DNA of 64,000 bases from Mesorhizobium shangrilense. Its GTDB lineage: Bacteria > Pseudomonadota > Alphaproteobacteria > Rhizobiales > Rhizobiaceae. The position numbers were made by a program, and so were the translations under genes. The notes under the pieces are model-generated. The model was given only the letters and a program-made list of their open reading frames with translations, was not told where the DNA came from and did no database searches. Each line of letters opens with the position of its first letter. The first letter of the stretch is position 1. The stretch is from contig NZ_JAQGPN010000001.1 of assembly GCF_028826155.1 (NCBI RefSeq), forward strand, positions 1,183,501 to 1,247,500, read 5' to 3'. Below, one piece after another: positions 1 to 10,268 of this stretch.

Positions 1-20
1 GATTCTCGGTCATCTCCCCC

Positions 21-1619
21 TCACTTCTTCTTGCCGAGGCCGGGCAGTCCGCCAGAACCTCCGAGACCCGGCAGCTTCATGCCGCCTGGCAGGCCGGGCA
101 GTCCTCCTCCCGGCATGCCGGGCAATCCGCCCGGAAGCCCACCCGGGAGGCCTTTGCCCAGGCCCGCGGCCTGCGCCTGCTTCTGCAGCGCCTCGAGCTG
201 CTTCGGATCCATCTTCGAAAGATCCGGCATACCGCCCATGCCGCCCGGCATCATGCCGCCGAGCCCCATCTTGTTCGCCAGGCCGCCCATCAGGCCGCGC
301 ATCATGCCGCCGCCTTTGCCCTTGCCCCCCATCGCTTTCATCATGTCGGCCATCTGGCGGTGCATCTTGAGCAGCTTGTTGATGTCGGCGGCGTCGGTGC
401 CGGAGCCAGCGGCGATGCGCTTCTTGCGGCTGTGCTTCAGGATGTCCGGGTTGGCGCGCTCGGCCTTGGTCATCGACGAGATGATGGCGAGCTGGCGGCC
501 GAAAATCCTGTCGTCGAGGCCGGCGGCGGCCATCTGGTCCTTCATGTTGCCCATGCCGGGCATCATGCCCATGATGCCGCCCATGCCGCCGAGCTTCTGC
601 ATCTGCTTCAACTGATCGGCCAGGTCGTTCAGGTCGAACTTGCCCGACTGCATCTTCTTGGCCATCGCCGCGGCTTTTTCCGCGTCGAGCGTTTCGGCGG
701 CCTTCTCGACCAGCGAAACGATGTCGCCCATGCCGAGGATGCGGTCGGCGATGCGCTTGGGATGGAACTCCTCCAGCCCGTCCATCTTCTCGCCGGTGCC
801 GATCAGTTTTACGGGCTTGCCGGTGACGGCGCGCATCGAAAGCGCGGCGCCGCCGCGTCCGTCGCCGTCCATCCGGGTGAGGATCAGGCCGGTGATGCCG
901 ACACGCTCGTCAAAGCTCTTGGCGAGATTCACGGCGTCCTGGCCGGTCAGCGAGTCGGCGACGAGCAGGATCTCGTGCGGGTCCGAGACGCGCTTGATCT
1001 CGGCCATCTCGGCCATGAGCGGCTCGTCGATATGGGTGCGGCCGGCGGTGTCCAGGATGACGACGTCATGCCCGCCGAGCTTTGCTGCCTGCACCGAGCG
1101 CTTAGCGATGTCGACCGGCGATTGGCCGGCGATGATCGGCAGCGTGGCGACCTTCACCTGCTCGCCGAGCTGCCTCAGCTGTTCCTGTGCGGCCGGGCGA
1201 CGCGTGTCGAGCGACGCCATCAGCACCTTCTTGCCCTGGCGCTCGGTCAGTCGCTTGGCGATCTTGGCGGTCGTCGTCGTCTTGCCGGAGCCCTGCAGGC
1301 CGACCATCATGAGGACGACGGGCGACGGCGCATTGAGGTCGATGGTCTGACCCTCGGCGCCGAGCATCTCGACCAGCTCGTCATGAACGATCTTGACGAC
1401 CATCTGGCCGGGCTTGATCGACTTCAGCACCTCGGCGCCAACCGCCTTGGTGCGCACGCGGTCGGTGAAGGAGCGCACGACCTCGAGCGCGACGTCGGCC
1501 TCGAGCAAGGCGCGGCGCACTTCGCGCAGCGCGGCGGAGACGTCCGCCTCGGACAGCGCGCCGCGGCCGGTCAGGTTGTTCAGGATTGCGCCAAGGCGTT
1601 CCTGGAGGCTCTCAAACAT
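21..1619 (-). CDS. ffh: Signal recognition particle protein Ffh
   Basis: SRP54-type GTPase that binds the signal peptides of nascent inner-membrane proteins and, with 4.5S RNA and FtsY, delivers ribosomes to the translocon. The 532-residue product has an N-terminal four-helix NG domain, a P-loop at about residues 107-120 (GLQGSGKTTTTAKI), the G3 motif DTAGRTHID and G4 region TRMDGDGRGG, followed by a methionine-rich M domain (about 300-440) that binds RNA and signal peptides. The last 90 or so residues are a Gly/Leu/Pro/Met-rich tail ending in KKK, longer than the E. coli protein (about 453 residues) but usual in rhizobia. The family-typical start MFESLQERL supports the chosen ATG. The downstream neighbour lies beyond the left edge. 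Confidence 0.98.
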   Translation of the reverse strand: MFESLQERLGAILNNLTGRGALSEADVSAALREVRRALLEADVALEVVRSFTDRVRTKAVGAEVLKSIKPGQMVVKIVHDELVEMLGAEGQTIDLNAPSPVVLMMVGLQGSGKTTTTAKIAKRLTERQGKKVLMASLDTRRPAAQEQLRQLGEQVKVATLPIIAGQSPVDIAKRSVQAAKLGGHDVVILDTAGRTHIDEPLMAEMAEIKRVSDPHEILLVADSLTGQDAVNLAKSFDERVGITGLILTRMDGDGRGGAALSMRAVTGKPVKLIGTGEKMDGLEEFHPKRIADRILGMGDIVSLVEKAAETLDAEKAAAMAKKMQSGKFDLNDLADQLKQMQKLGGMGGIMGMMPGMGNMKDQMAAAGLDDRIFGRQLAIISSMTKAERANPDILKHSRKKRIAAGSGTDAADINKLLKMHRQMADMMKAMGGKGKGGGMMRGLMGGLANKMGLGGMMPGGMGGMPDLSKMDPKQLEALQKQAQAAGLGKGLPGGLPGGLPGMPGGGLPGLPGGMKLPGLGGSGGLPGLGKKK

Positions 1620-1899
1620 TCGCTTTCCTTCGGTCTCGGAATCGGTCCCGGTCCGAGAAGTAGTCGTTCAGCCGAGCCCAACCAAGCGCCAAAACCAAAA
1701 AGCACCCGGGGGCGCATCGCGCTGCCGGGTGTTGGCCTCCGGGATCGATTTATACCACTAAGGGTCCCGGTCGGCGGCTCGGAGTGTTCAACTCGTCGCT
1801 GAATTGACGCGCTTACAGCCCAAAACAGGCGTAAAGTCAAGCTATGGCGGGCCGTAGTGGCCAAAACGCCGCCCGCCAGTCTGTGCAGGGAGGCTAATC

Positions 1900-2607
1900 A
1901 TGACCAGCGCGATGCTCGCCGAACCCGCCAGGGAGGGTGTGCCGCTGCCCCAGACTTCAGGTGAGCGGATCACCGTACTCGCCCACTTCCACCGCGCCGA
2001 GGTCGGGCGGATGGCCGGCTGGCGCGACCGCATCGACCGCACCAGCAACTGGGCGATCACCGTTGTCGCCGCCATGCTTTCCGTCTCGCTGTCGACCCCC
2101 AATGCACATCATGGCGTGCTCTTGTTCGCCATGCTTCTGGTGTTCCTGCTCCTTCGCATCGAGGCGCGGCGCTATCGCTTCTTCGACGTCTACCGGTCGC
2201 GGGTGCGGCAGTTCGAGCGCTACTACTTCGCCCAGATCTTTGCGCCTGCCGCGGATTTTTCCGCCAACTGGCAGCAGATCCTCGGGCAGGGGCTGCGCGA
2301 GCCGCGCTTCCGCATCTCCTCGGCTGACGCTTTCTCCCGGCGTCTTCGCCGCAATTACATCTGGATGTTCCTGATCCTGCTGCTTGCCTGGGTGCTGAAA
2401 ATCACCACGCCCGCCCTGCAGGGTGGCGGCAACAGCCTCGAATTGGTGCATTCCGCGCAGGAAGCCGTCGCTAACGCCAGCCTTGGGCCTATTCCCGGAA
2501 CTCTGATCCTGCTCGGGGTACTGCTCGTCTACGCCTTCCTAATCTACGCCTGGTTCCGGCCGATGGACGATTCCGACGAGAGCGCCTACGGCGAGGTACA
2601 TGTGTGA
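1900..2607 (+). CDS. DUF2270 integral membrane protein
   Basis: A 235-residue protein with the DUF2270 signature: a soluble N-terminus, the stretch HFHRAEVGRMAGWRDRIDR, two adjacent membrane segments (about 50-88), the charged loop RIEARRYRFFDVYRSRVR, and two more membrane segments (about 150-170 and 195-218). The function of the family is unknown; the fold is predicted to lie in the inner membrane. An ATG preceded by GGGAGG at 1887-1892 fits translation initiation. It stands alone, divergent from ffh and convergent with the SH3 protein, with a shared hairpin in between. Confidence 0.85.
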   Translation: MTSAMLAEPAREGVPLPQTSGERITVLAHFHRAEVGRMAGWRDRIDRTSNWAITVVAAMLSVSLSTPNAHHGVLLFAMLLVFLLLRIEARRYRFFDVYRSRVRQFERYYFAQIFAPAADFSANWQQILGQGLREPRFRISSADAFSRRLRRNYIWMFLILLLAWVLKITTPALQGGGNSLELVHSAQEAVANASLGPIPGTLILLGVLLVYAFLIYAWFRPMDDSDESAYGEVHV

Positions 2608-2621
2608 AACGCAACACGGCT

Positions 2622-2643
2622 GCCGGGTCGGTCAGGACCCGGC
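2622..2643. terminator. Hairpin between convergent genes
   Basis: A perfect 8-bp inverted repeat, GCCGGGTC (2622-2629) and GACCCGGC (2636-2643), around a 6-nt loop. It lies between the stop of the DUF2270 gene and the stop of the SH3/DUF1236 gene, so it could terminate both. There is only a weak T tract (CCTTCC), so rho-independent function is inferred rather than evident. Confidence 0.55.
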
Positions 2644-2670
2644 GGCCTTCCGTTCAGTGAGCCAATCCGC

Positions 2671-3300
2671 CTATCGGTAGACGTAGACGATCCGGCGCGT
2701 GCTCGGCTCCACCAGCGCAGGCTGGCCGTTCACGTAGACATAGCGGTAATCGTATTCGGGAATGTCGACCAGCTCGACGGTGTCGGGCAGGCCGGCGCCA
2801 ACCACGACCTCACCTTCAAGATAGACTGGCTCAACCCTGTTCGAGGTGACGTAGGTCCGGACGGTGTCCGGCGGGTCGATCATATCGACATGACCGACAG
2901 GGCCGATCAGTTCGCCCCTGATCGAGCCGGTTGCGCCCTCCATCACCTTGATCGAACCCTCTGCGGGCGGATCGATGTAGACGACGCCAGCCTCGGCCGG
3001 CCGCTCGGTGATGACGACCTGCGCACCGCCAATGTCGGCCGTCAGGTAGCTGGAATAGACGAAACCCGGCTTGCCGCCTTCGTCGACAGCGCACCATCTG
3101 CTGTTCTTGACGCAGCCCGTCAGCATGGCGTTCTGGCCGGCGCCGATCACGCCGATCACCGGATACTGCGTTCCCGGCCCGGCGCGCACGTTCAGGTCCG
3201 TGGTGGCTGTCACGGAAGTGTCCGCGGCCGCGACGCCTACGGTGACCAGCAGCGCGCCGGCCGCAAAGGCAATCATTCGGCTGCTCTTGTTCAAGCTCAT
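2671..3300 (-). CDS. Secreted SH3 domain / DUF1236 protein
   Basis: A 209-residue exported protein. Residues 1-26 form a signal peptide (positively charged start, hydrophobic core, AAA-D cleavage region). A bacterial SH3 domain follows (about 28-92), with the usual DLNVRAGPGTQYPV start and a Cys pair (CVKNSRWC). The C-terminus (EYDYRYVYVNGQPALVEP and RRIVYVYR) matches DUF1236, often joined to SH3 domains in rhizobia. A role in cell-wall or periplasmic binding is inferred from the SH3 domain. The reading frame is open far upstream, but the ATG at 3300 gives the signal peptide directly and has AGGAGAGCC just before it. Confidence 0.85.
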   Translation of the reverse strand: MSLNKSSRMIAFAAGALLVTVGVAAADTSVTATTDLNVRAGPGTQYPVIGVIGAGQNAMLTGCVKNSRWCAVDEGGKPGFVYSSYLTADIGGAQVVITERPAEAGVVYIDPPAEGSIKVMEGATGSIRGELIGPVGHVDMIDPPDTVRTYVTSNRVEPVYLEGEVVVGAGLPDTVELVDIPEYDYRYVYVNGQPALVEPSTRRIVYVYR

Positions 3301-3455
3301 GTGGCTCTCCTGTCGTTGGTTCCTCACGGCCGAAAACGAGCTCAGCGGAGCAAGGTTCCGAAGTTGAGAGCCGCCGAAGGGGAATGAAAGCAACGTCGAC
3401 GCGCAGTTTGCGGATCGGCTGAGGCTGCGTCCCGGGGGCCAGTCGCGACCTCTGC

Positions 3456-4694
3456 TCAGCCTCCGGCGAGTGTGGCGATAACCTTCGTGGCGACGGATTC
3501 GCCGGAGATCCGCGCCCCGCCACAGGTCTGCACCAGTGGTCCTGCAAGATGCTCGCCCGCGAAGAAGATGCGATCCGCCACCGGCATCGCCAGGATCTGC
3601 CGGGCGCTGGCCTTGCCGGGGCGCGCCGCGGCGTATGCGCCCCGCACGAACCGTTCGGCGCCCCAGTTGGTCATCATGGCGCGGCCGATATGCTTGCGCA
3701 GGTCGCTGCCGAAGATGCCGCACAGGCGGTCGGCAACGAAGTCGATCCCGGCGGCCTCGCCGGCTGCCGACAGCTCCCAGGCGAAGTCGCCGCCGACGAA
3801 GCCCACCATCAGGTCGGTGTCGAAGGGAAAGCAGAGAAAGTAGATGTCGTGCTGGGCCGGCCTTTCGATCAGGAGGTCGTCGAACGGATTGAGGCCGAGC
3901 CGCGTGCCCCGGATCTCGATGGGCAGCTTGGTCAGCATCCCCATCGGCAGGTTGAAGAACGACTCGATATGGTCATCCGGCAAAGCCGGGGAGAAGGCGA
4001 TTTCCTCGAAGGCAAGCACTGCGGGGGAGGCGGTGACGATCACCGCGCGTGCGCGGATGGTCCCGCGGTCGGTCACGCAGGCAACGCCTGGCACGTCCCA
4101 CAGGATCTTGCGCACCGGTGTCGACAGCTCCACCGGGACGTCGGCGCCGTATTGCGCGACGAGCGCCCCGAAGCCCTCGCGCGTAAAATAGTTCGGGTCG
4201 AGGTCGGCGGCGTTGCGAAAATCCTCGACGGACATCTCGTCATAGTCGGCGCCGAAATCCATCGGACCGGCAAATGTCGCCGCCGCCCGCGCCGCGTGTC
4301 CGCGCGCCAGAAGGGTGGAAACGCGGTCATCCTTGCCGTCCCAGCCCTCCATGAGTTGCGCAAGTTCGGAGTCGGCGAACTTCATCGCGGTCTCCTCGGC
4401 CTCGCTCGCCTTGCGCTTGCCGTAGTAGAGATGGTCGATGTTCATGTCGTGGTGATGAATCGTCCAGCCGGACGTCTGGGCCTCGGGGAAATAGGGGTTG
4501 CGGTCCGCAGCGTGGAGCCAGGCGCAGCCGATGTCGAAGGGGAGGCCGAAGTGGTCGCTGCTGGTCCAGGCCCGGCCGCCGATGCGGTCCATCGCCTCGA
4601 GGACCCGGAACGACAATCCGGCGCTCCGGAGGGTCTTGGCGGCGGCCAGACCGGCCGATCCGGCTCCGACGACGACGACATCGACATCCCGCAT
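3456..4694 (-). CDS. FAD-dependent flavin amine oxidase-family enzyme
   Basis: A 412-residue flavoprotein of the amine oxidase/NAD(P)-binding Rossmann type. The N-terminus has the dinucleotide motif VVVGAGSAGLAAAKTL (GxGxxG), then the ALEAMDRIGGRAW-like region typical of flavin monoamine oxidases, and near the end FFAGEHLAGP with a Gly-rich tail that closes the FAD site. The substrate cannot be read from sequence; monoamine or polyamine oxidation is the family's usual role. I start at MRDVDVVVV (4694) because it sits at the Rossmann strand and has GGGGGTCGG upstream; an ATG 33 codons earlier is possible. It is divergent from the transglycosylase gene. Confidence 0.85.
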   Translation of the reverse strand: MRDVDVVVVGAGSAGLAAAKTLRSAGLSFRVLEAMDRIGGRAWTSSDHFGLPFDIGCAWLHAADRNPYFPEAQTSGWTIHHHDMNIDHLYYGKRKASEAEETAMKFADSELAQLMEGWDGKDDRVSTLLARGHAARAAATFAGPMDFGADYDEMSVEDFRNAADLDPNYFTREGFGALVAQYGADVPVELSTPVRKILWDVPGVACVTDRGTIRARAVIVTASPAVLAFEEIAFSPALPDDHIESFFNLPMGMLTKLPIEIRGTRLGLNPFDDLLIERPAQHDIYFLCFPFDTDLMVGFVGGDFAWELSAAGEAAGIDFVADRLCGIFGSDLRKHIGRAMMTNWGAERFVRGAYAAARPGKASARQILAMPVADRIFFAGEHLAGPLVQTCGGARISGESVATKVIATLAGG

Positions 4695-4872
4695 GCAACC
4701 GACCCCCGAATATACCCCGAGTGGCAACAATGCTGCAGAAACTAGGGAATTTCCGCGACTCAAGCCAGCGTGACTTGCTTTGGCCCCAAACATCCCATTA
4801 ACGGTGGCGAATTAGGTGATCATCTGCAGACTTCCGTAGGGAAGTGTATTTCAAGGCAACCAGGAGAACTTC

Positions 4873-5685
4873 ATGGCACGCACGGCCAAGGGACTGGCAT
4901 TCGCCGCGGCCTTCGCGGTTTTCGCATTCGGATCGGGCGCCGCGCAGGCCGCGACCTGCGGCAACAATTCCGGCGGGTTCGAGGCATGGAAGCAGGAGTT
5001 CATGGGCGAGGCGCGGGGGAACGGGATCGGCAAGAAGGCGCTGTCGGCGCTCGCCAACACCAACTACTCCTCCAAGACCATTTCGGCGGACCGCAACCAG
5101 AAGAGCTTCAAGCTCAGCCTCAACCAGTTCATGGCGAAGCGCGGCGCAAACACCATCATCTCCAAGGGCAAGTCGCTCAAGCGGCAGAACGCGGCGCTGT
5201 TCGACAGCCTGGAGCGCCGCTACGGCGTGCCGGCCGGCCCGCTGATCGCCATCTGGGGCATGGAGACCGGCTTCGGCAGCTTCATGGGCAACTCCAACAC
5301 CCTGTCGGCTGTCGCGACGCTGGCCTATGATTGCCGCCGCAGCGAATACTTCACCGAGCAGCTCTATGCGGCGCTCCAGCTCGTGCAGAACGGGACGCTC
5401 AGCGCGCAGTCCGTCGGAGCCATGCATGGCGAGGTCGGCCAGACCCAGTTCCTGCCGGTGAACGTGCTGCGCTACGGCGCCGACGGCGACGGCAACGGCC
5501 GCGTCGACCTGCGCAACAAGGCGGACGCGCTGGCCTCCACCGCAAACTTCCTGCGCGGCCACGGCTGGCAGCCGGGCGGCGGCTACCAGCCGGGCCAGAC
5601 CAACTACGGCGCCATCCAGGGCTGGAACGCCGCCAGCGTCTACCAGCAGGCGATCGCCATCATCGGCGCCGAGATCGACGGCTGA
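4873..5685 (+). CDS. Lytic murein transglycosylase, MltB-like
   Basis: Cleaves the MurNAc-GlcNAc glycosidic bond of peptidoglycan in the periplasm, forming 1,6-anhydro ends. The 270-residue product starts with a cleavable signal peptide (1-27, ending AAQA), has no lipobox, and carries an SLT_2 domain. The catalytic acid is probably Glu131 in IWGMETGFGSFMG; the segments GEVGQTQFLP, GDGNGRVDLRNKADAL and NFLRGHGW are conserved family blocks. It lacks the C-terminal peptidoglycan-binding domain of some relatives. AGGAG lies 7 nt before the ATG, and a strong hairpin follows the gene. Confidence 0.93.
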   Translation: MARTAKGLAFAAAFAVFAFGSGAAQAATCGNNSGGFEAWKQEFMGEARGNGIGKKALSALANTNYSSKTISADRNQKSFKLSLNQFMAKRGANTIISKGKSLKRQNAALFDSLERRYGVPAGPLIAIWGMETGFGSFMGNSNTLSAVATLAYDCRRSEYFTEQLYAALQLVQNGTLSAQSVGAMHGEVGQTQFLPVNVLRYGADGDGNGRVDLRNKADALASTANFLRGHGWQPGGGYQPGQTNYGAIQGWNAASVYQQAIAIIGAEIDG

Positions 5686-5715
5686 GTTCAGGCCCCGATA
5701 TTATCTGACTTGCTG

Positions 5716-5746
5716 CAAACCCGGCCTCGTGCCGGGTTTGTCATTT
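5716..5746 (+). terminator. Rho-independent terminator after transglycosylase gene
   Basis: A perfect 10-bp stem, CAAACCCGGC (5716-5725) and GCCGGGTTTG (5731-5740), with a 5-nt loop, followed by a short T-rich stretch (TCATTT). It lies 30 bases after the transglycosylase stop codon and also 20 bases past the end of the convergent secreted-protein gene, so it may act in both directions. Confidence 0.8.
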
Positions 5747-5766
5747 GCGGAACTACGGTCCCGATC

Positions 5767-6288
5767 CTACTTCACCTCGACGCTGTAGGAGCAGCCGGCG
5801 AGAGTGGCGCCGGGATGGGTGTCCACCGTCGAAACGTTCAGCACCACCGTAGTCTCGATCGTCGTTCCGCCGACGTCCTCGGTCTTCTCTTCCAGAATCT
5901 TTTGACCGAGGAATTTTTCAGGCGTGTCGATCATCGGGTCCACACCAAGCGTTCCGGCCAGCTCTCGCGGCGCGACATCCTTCAGCACGGCAAGCGGGCC
6001 GGTCGAGGTGAAGGCGATGTCGCGCGTCGCATGGCCGAACACCTCGACGGGCGTTTCAATGGAATACTGACCAAGGAAAGGGTTCTGGCTGTCGGCCGCC
6101 GACCAGCCGAGCCGCGCCGCCGCGTCGGGGTTGGTTGCGAACCACATGGCGAAGGCGTTGTAGTCGCGGGCATCCATGTCGCAGCGGATCATGGCTGCGA
6201 GGTCCAGCCCAGCCGGATCGAAATCCTGTGCGGCCGCCGGAGCCGAGCAGGCGGCGGCCCCAAGAACGGCGATGATGGTCCTGTGCAT
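5767..6288 (-). CDS. Secreted protein of unknown function
   Basis: A 173-residue protein that I do not recognise. Residues 1-21 (MHRTIIAVLGAAACSAPAAA, then QDF) form a signal peptide, so the mature protein should be periplasmic or secreted. Two cysteines remain in the mature part, one near the start (MIRCDMD) and one near the end (AGCSYSVEV), which might pair. No transmembrane segment or catalytic motif is evident. The frame extends upstream to 6414, but the ATG at 6288 is the one that begins the signal peptide and follows a run GGGGGGACGGGC. It lies just downstream of argG on the same strand. Confidence 0.7.
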   Translation of the reverse strand: MHRTIIAVLGAAACSAPAAAQDFDPAGLDLAAMIRCDMDARDYNAFAMWFATNPDAAARLGWSAADSQNPFLGQYSIETPVEVFGHATRDIAFTSTGPLAVLKDVAPRELAGTLGVDPMIDTPEKFLGQKILEEKTEDVGGTTIETTVVLNVSTVDTHPGATLAGCSYSVEVK

Positions 6289-6414
6289 GCCCGTCCCCCC
6301 AATTGCCGGGGTCGGCTCCCGCAAAGTGGGGACGCCGAGACCCGTCGGTCGACGCAGCCTCAGGAACCGGCAGGCGGTGTCGGGGCGGCAAGCGCCCCGT
6401 CCGCCCGCGGGCAC

Positions 6415-7638
<1,224 letters not shown>

Positions 7639-7834
7639 CTTGCTTCCGTCAGTTTCGAGGAGTTCCGGCTGCCGCCGGACATTCTTTTTGCGACCGCACT
7701 CATAGCAGGAAAGCGCATCCGGACAAGCGATGCGCGGCCCGGCGGCGCGATTGTGTTGTCGCAGTGCGGGCGGAAAACGGCCGGCGGGCTTCCTCGAAGG
7801 GCGCGCCGCGCCACGGAGACGCTGCGCCGTCAGT

Positions 7835-8005
7835 TCATCGCCTCCCGCGGGCGCGCAGTTCCGTCCATATGTCGAAGGCGGCGAGCGCCAGAACGACGGT
7901 CACGATGACGGCAAGGTCGAGGCGCGGGACGCGCCAGGCCACCACGCCCAGGAACAGCGCGAAACAGAGATAGGCGATCACGGCGAACACCCGATTGCGC
8001 ATCAT
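7835..8005 (-). CDS. Small two-helix membrane protein after dctM
   Basis: A 56-residue frame starting [15 protein letters not shown], with two hydrophobic segments (about residues 5-24 and 31-46) separated by WRVPRLD, and a basic C-terminus (RARGRR). It begins 19 bases after the dctM stop on the same strand, so it is probably the last gene of the TRAP operon. I know no function; a small accessory membrane protein is the simplest reading. It is too short for many gene callers, and the start could be either of two adjacent ATG codons. Confidence 0.6.
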   Translation of the reverse strand: MMRNRVFAVIAYLCFALFLGVVAWRVPRLDLAVIVTVVLALAAFDIWTELRARGRR

Positions 8006-8024
8006 GTGCGTGCCTCTCTGCGAG

Positions 8025-9446
8025 TCATCGTCCGTACACCAGGTTGGGCAGCCAGTAGACGGTTCCCGGCAGCAGGTAGATGATCACCATGCAGAGGATG
8101 ACGATGCCCATATAGGGCATCATGCCGGCGAAGATGTCGACCAGCTTCACATGCGCCGGCGAGACGCCCTTCAGGTAGTAGGCGGACATCGCCATGGGCG
8201 GCGACAGGAAGGCCGTCTGCAGGTTTACCGCCACCAGGATCCCGAAGAACAGCGGGTCGATGCCGAAATGCGGGAGCAGCGGCAGGAAGATCGGAATGAA
8301 GATGACGATGATCTCGGTCCACTCCAGCGGCCAGCCGAGGATGAAGATGATGATCTGGGCGACGATCAGGAACATCAGCGGCGACATGTCGAGGCCGGTC
8401 ACGAAGTTGCTGATCAACTGCTGTCCGCCGAGATAGGCGAACACCGAGGCGAAGGTGGCCGAGCCGACGAACAGCCAGCAGACCATGGCCGACGTGCGCG
8501 CCGTCAGATAGACGGACTCCTTCAGCCGCTGCCACGTCAGCGCGCGATAGGCGACCGCGAGCACCAGTCCCCCGATCGCGCCGACCGCCGCCGCCTCGGA
8601 GGGGGTCGCGATGCCGAAGAGGATTGCCGCCAGCACCGCGAGGATCAGGAACGCCATCGGCACGAAGGAGGTGAGCAGCATCCAGGCGACCTCGAGGACG
8701 CTGTGGTCGCCGACCTCCTCCTTGCTCGGCCGCGGGGCAACGTTGGGCTGCATCACGGCGCGGCCGACGACATAGACGAGATAGAGGCCGGCGAGCAGGA
8801 AGCCGGGGATCATGGCGGCGGCGTACATCCGAACGACCGAGACGCCTGAGGTCGCCGCGTAGACGATCAGCATGATGGAGGGCGGGATGAGGATGCCGAG
8901 CGTGCCGCCGGCGCAGATGACGCCGGACGCATAGCGGATGTCGTACCGGGCCTTCAGCATGGCCGGGAAGGCGAGCAACCCCATCAGCGTGACCACGGCG
9001 CCGACGATGCCGCTGGCCGTCGCGAAAAGCGTGCACGTCACCAGCGCGGCCACCGCCATGGAGCCCGGGATGCGGCGGGACGCTACGTATAGCGCCCCGA
9101 ACAGCCGGTCGACGACGTTCGCGCGCTCGACGATGTAGCCCATGAACAGGAACAGCGGGATCGACGTCAGCACGTCGTTCGACATCACCGAATAGGTCTG
9201 GTTCACGAAGAGATCGAAGATCCGGTTGTTGAAGAAGCCGGCGACCCAGGTCTCCGTCAGCATCCAGCCATCGGCGCCGGATTCCAGCGCGCGCTCGTAG
9301 GGCCGCCACATCCGGTCAGCATCAAAATAGGCGTAGTAGCCGACGCCCACCCCCAGGGCCATCAGCGTGAAGGCTACCGGGAAGCCGAGAAAAATCGCCA
9401 GCAGAAGCACCAGCAGCATGCCCACGGCAATCATCGGATCGGTCAT
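8025..9446 (-). CDS. dctM: TRAP transporter large permease, DctM family
   Basis: Large membrane subunit of a tripartite ATP-independent periplasmic transporter, which imports organic acids or similar solutes using an ion gradient. The 473-residue protein is almost entirely hydrophobic, with about 12 membrane segments, and contains DctM blocks such as FLFMGYIVERA, GTLGILIPPSIMLIVYA, and PTEAAA-like TPSEAAAVGAIG. Its ATG overlaps the dctQ stop by 4 bases (ATGA), indicating translational coupling. The neighbours on both sides of the operon do not reveal the substrate. Confidence 0.95.
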   Translation of the reverse strand: MTDPMIAVGMLLVLLLAIFLGFPVAFTLMALGVGVGYYAYFDADRMWRPYERALESGADGWMLTETWVAGFFNNRIFDLFVNQTYSVMSNDVLTSIPLFLFMGYIVERANVVDRLFGALYVASRRIPGSMAVAALVTCTLFATASGIVGAVVTLMGLLAFPAMLKARYDIRYASGVICAGGTLGILIPPSIMLIVYAATSGVSVVRMYAAAMIPGFLLAGLYLVYVVGRAVMQPNVAPRPSKEEVGDHSVLEVAWMLLTSFVPMAFLILAVLAAILFGIATPSEAAAVGAIGGLVLAVAYRALTWQRLKESVYLTARTSAMVCWLFVGSATFASVFAYLGGQQLISNFVTGLDMSPLMFLIVAQIIIFILGWPLEWTEIIVIFIPIFLPLLPHFGIDPLFFGILVAVNLQTAFLSPPMAMSAYYLKGVSPAHVKLVDIFAGMMPYMGIVILCMVIIYLLPGTVYWLPNLVYGR

Positions 9447-10084
9447 CGACGGCTCCCCTCGTCGTCGTTGCGGGTCAGGCCGGACGGCACGTCGACCGCC
9501 TCCGAGCCATGCTGGAGGACTTCGAGGCTCTTGGTTTCGAGGAGGACCTTTTCCAGTTCCTCGACATCCTGCGCGGCAGCAGGCCAGGCGCCGCTGCGCA
9601 GGCAGATGATGCAGCGAAACACCTGCGCGATGCCTTGCAGGAACAGCAGCACGCCGGCCGCGACGATGATCGACTTAAACTGGAAGATCGGGATGTTGGC
9701 GGGGCTCATGGTGCTGACCTCGAGATAGCGCCAGGAGCGGCCTGCATAACGCCATCCCGCGAAGATCAGCGCCAGGATGCCGGGGAAGAAGAACAGGAAG
9801 AACAGCACCAGTTCGACGCCGGCCTGCGTTCGCGGCTGCCACAGGCGGTAGATGAAGTCGCCACGCACGTGGCCGTCACGCGAAAGGGTATAGGCGCCGG
9901 CCATCATGAAGAGGGCGCCGTAGAGCATGTAGGACAGGTCGAACGCCCAGGGCGTCGGCGCGTTGAACAGGTAGCGGGCCACGACCTCGTAGCCGACCCC
10001 CAGCGTCATCGCCACGATCGACCAAGCGAAGACCTTTCCGAACCATGCCGACAGGCCGTCGGCGAACCGGATGTAGCTTTCCAC
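9443..10084 (-). CDS. dctQ: TRAP transporter small permease, DctQ family
   Basis: Small membrane subunit of the TRAP transporter, 213 residues, with four predicted membrane helices and the family stretch YEVVARYLFNAPTPWAFDLS, followed by GALFMMAGAYTLSRDGHVRGD. It pairs with DctM in the inner membrane. It lies between the binding-protein gene (184 bases upstream) and dctM (4-base overlap). The C-terminal tail after the last helix is longer and charged (about 50 residues), which is common in larger DctQ proteins. Confidence 0.93.
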   Translation of the reverse strand: MESYIRFADGLSAWFGKVFAWSIVAMTLGVGYEVVARYLFNAPTPWAFDLSYMLYGALFMMAGAYTLSRDGHVRGDFIYRLWQPRTQAGVELVLFFLFFFPGILALIFAGWRYAGRSWRYLEVSTMSPANIPIFQFKSIIVAAGVLLFLQGIAQVFRCIICLRSGAWPAAAQDVEELEKVLLETKSLEVLQHGSEAVDVPSGLTRNDDEGSRR

Positions 10085-10268
10085 TCTGTAGTCCCCAGCA
10101 GGCGATGGTCGACGTCAGCGGCCGCCGCGCTCGTGCGCGGCGCAACGTGCAACGGCCGCGATTCGAGGCAGCCTTTCCCGGCGGAAATCCGGAACCCGCC
10201 CGGTCCATCGGGGCGGGGCGGGTTCGAATGCACTCCCGGCAGGCAGGCGCCTGCGGCCAAAACGGCCG

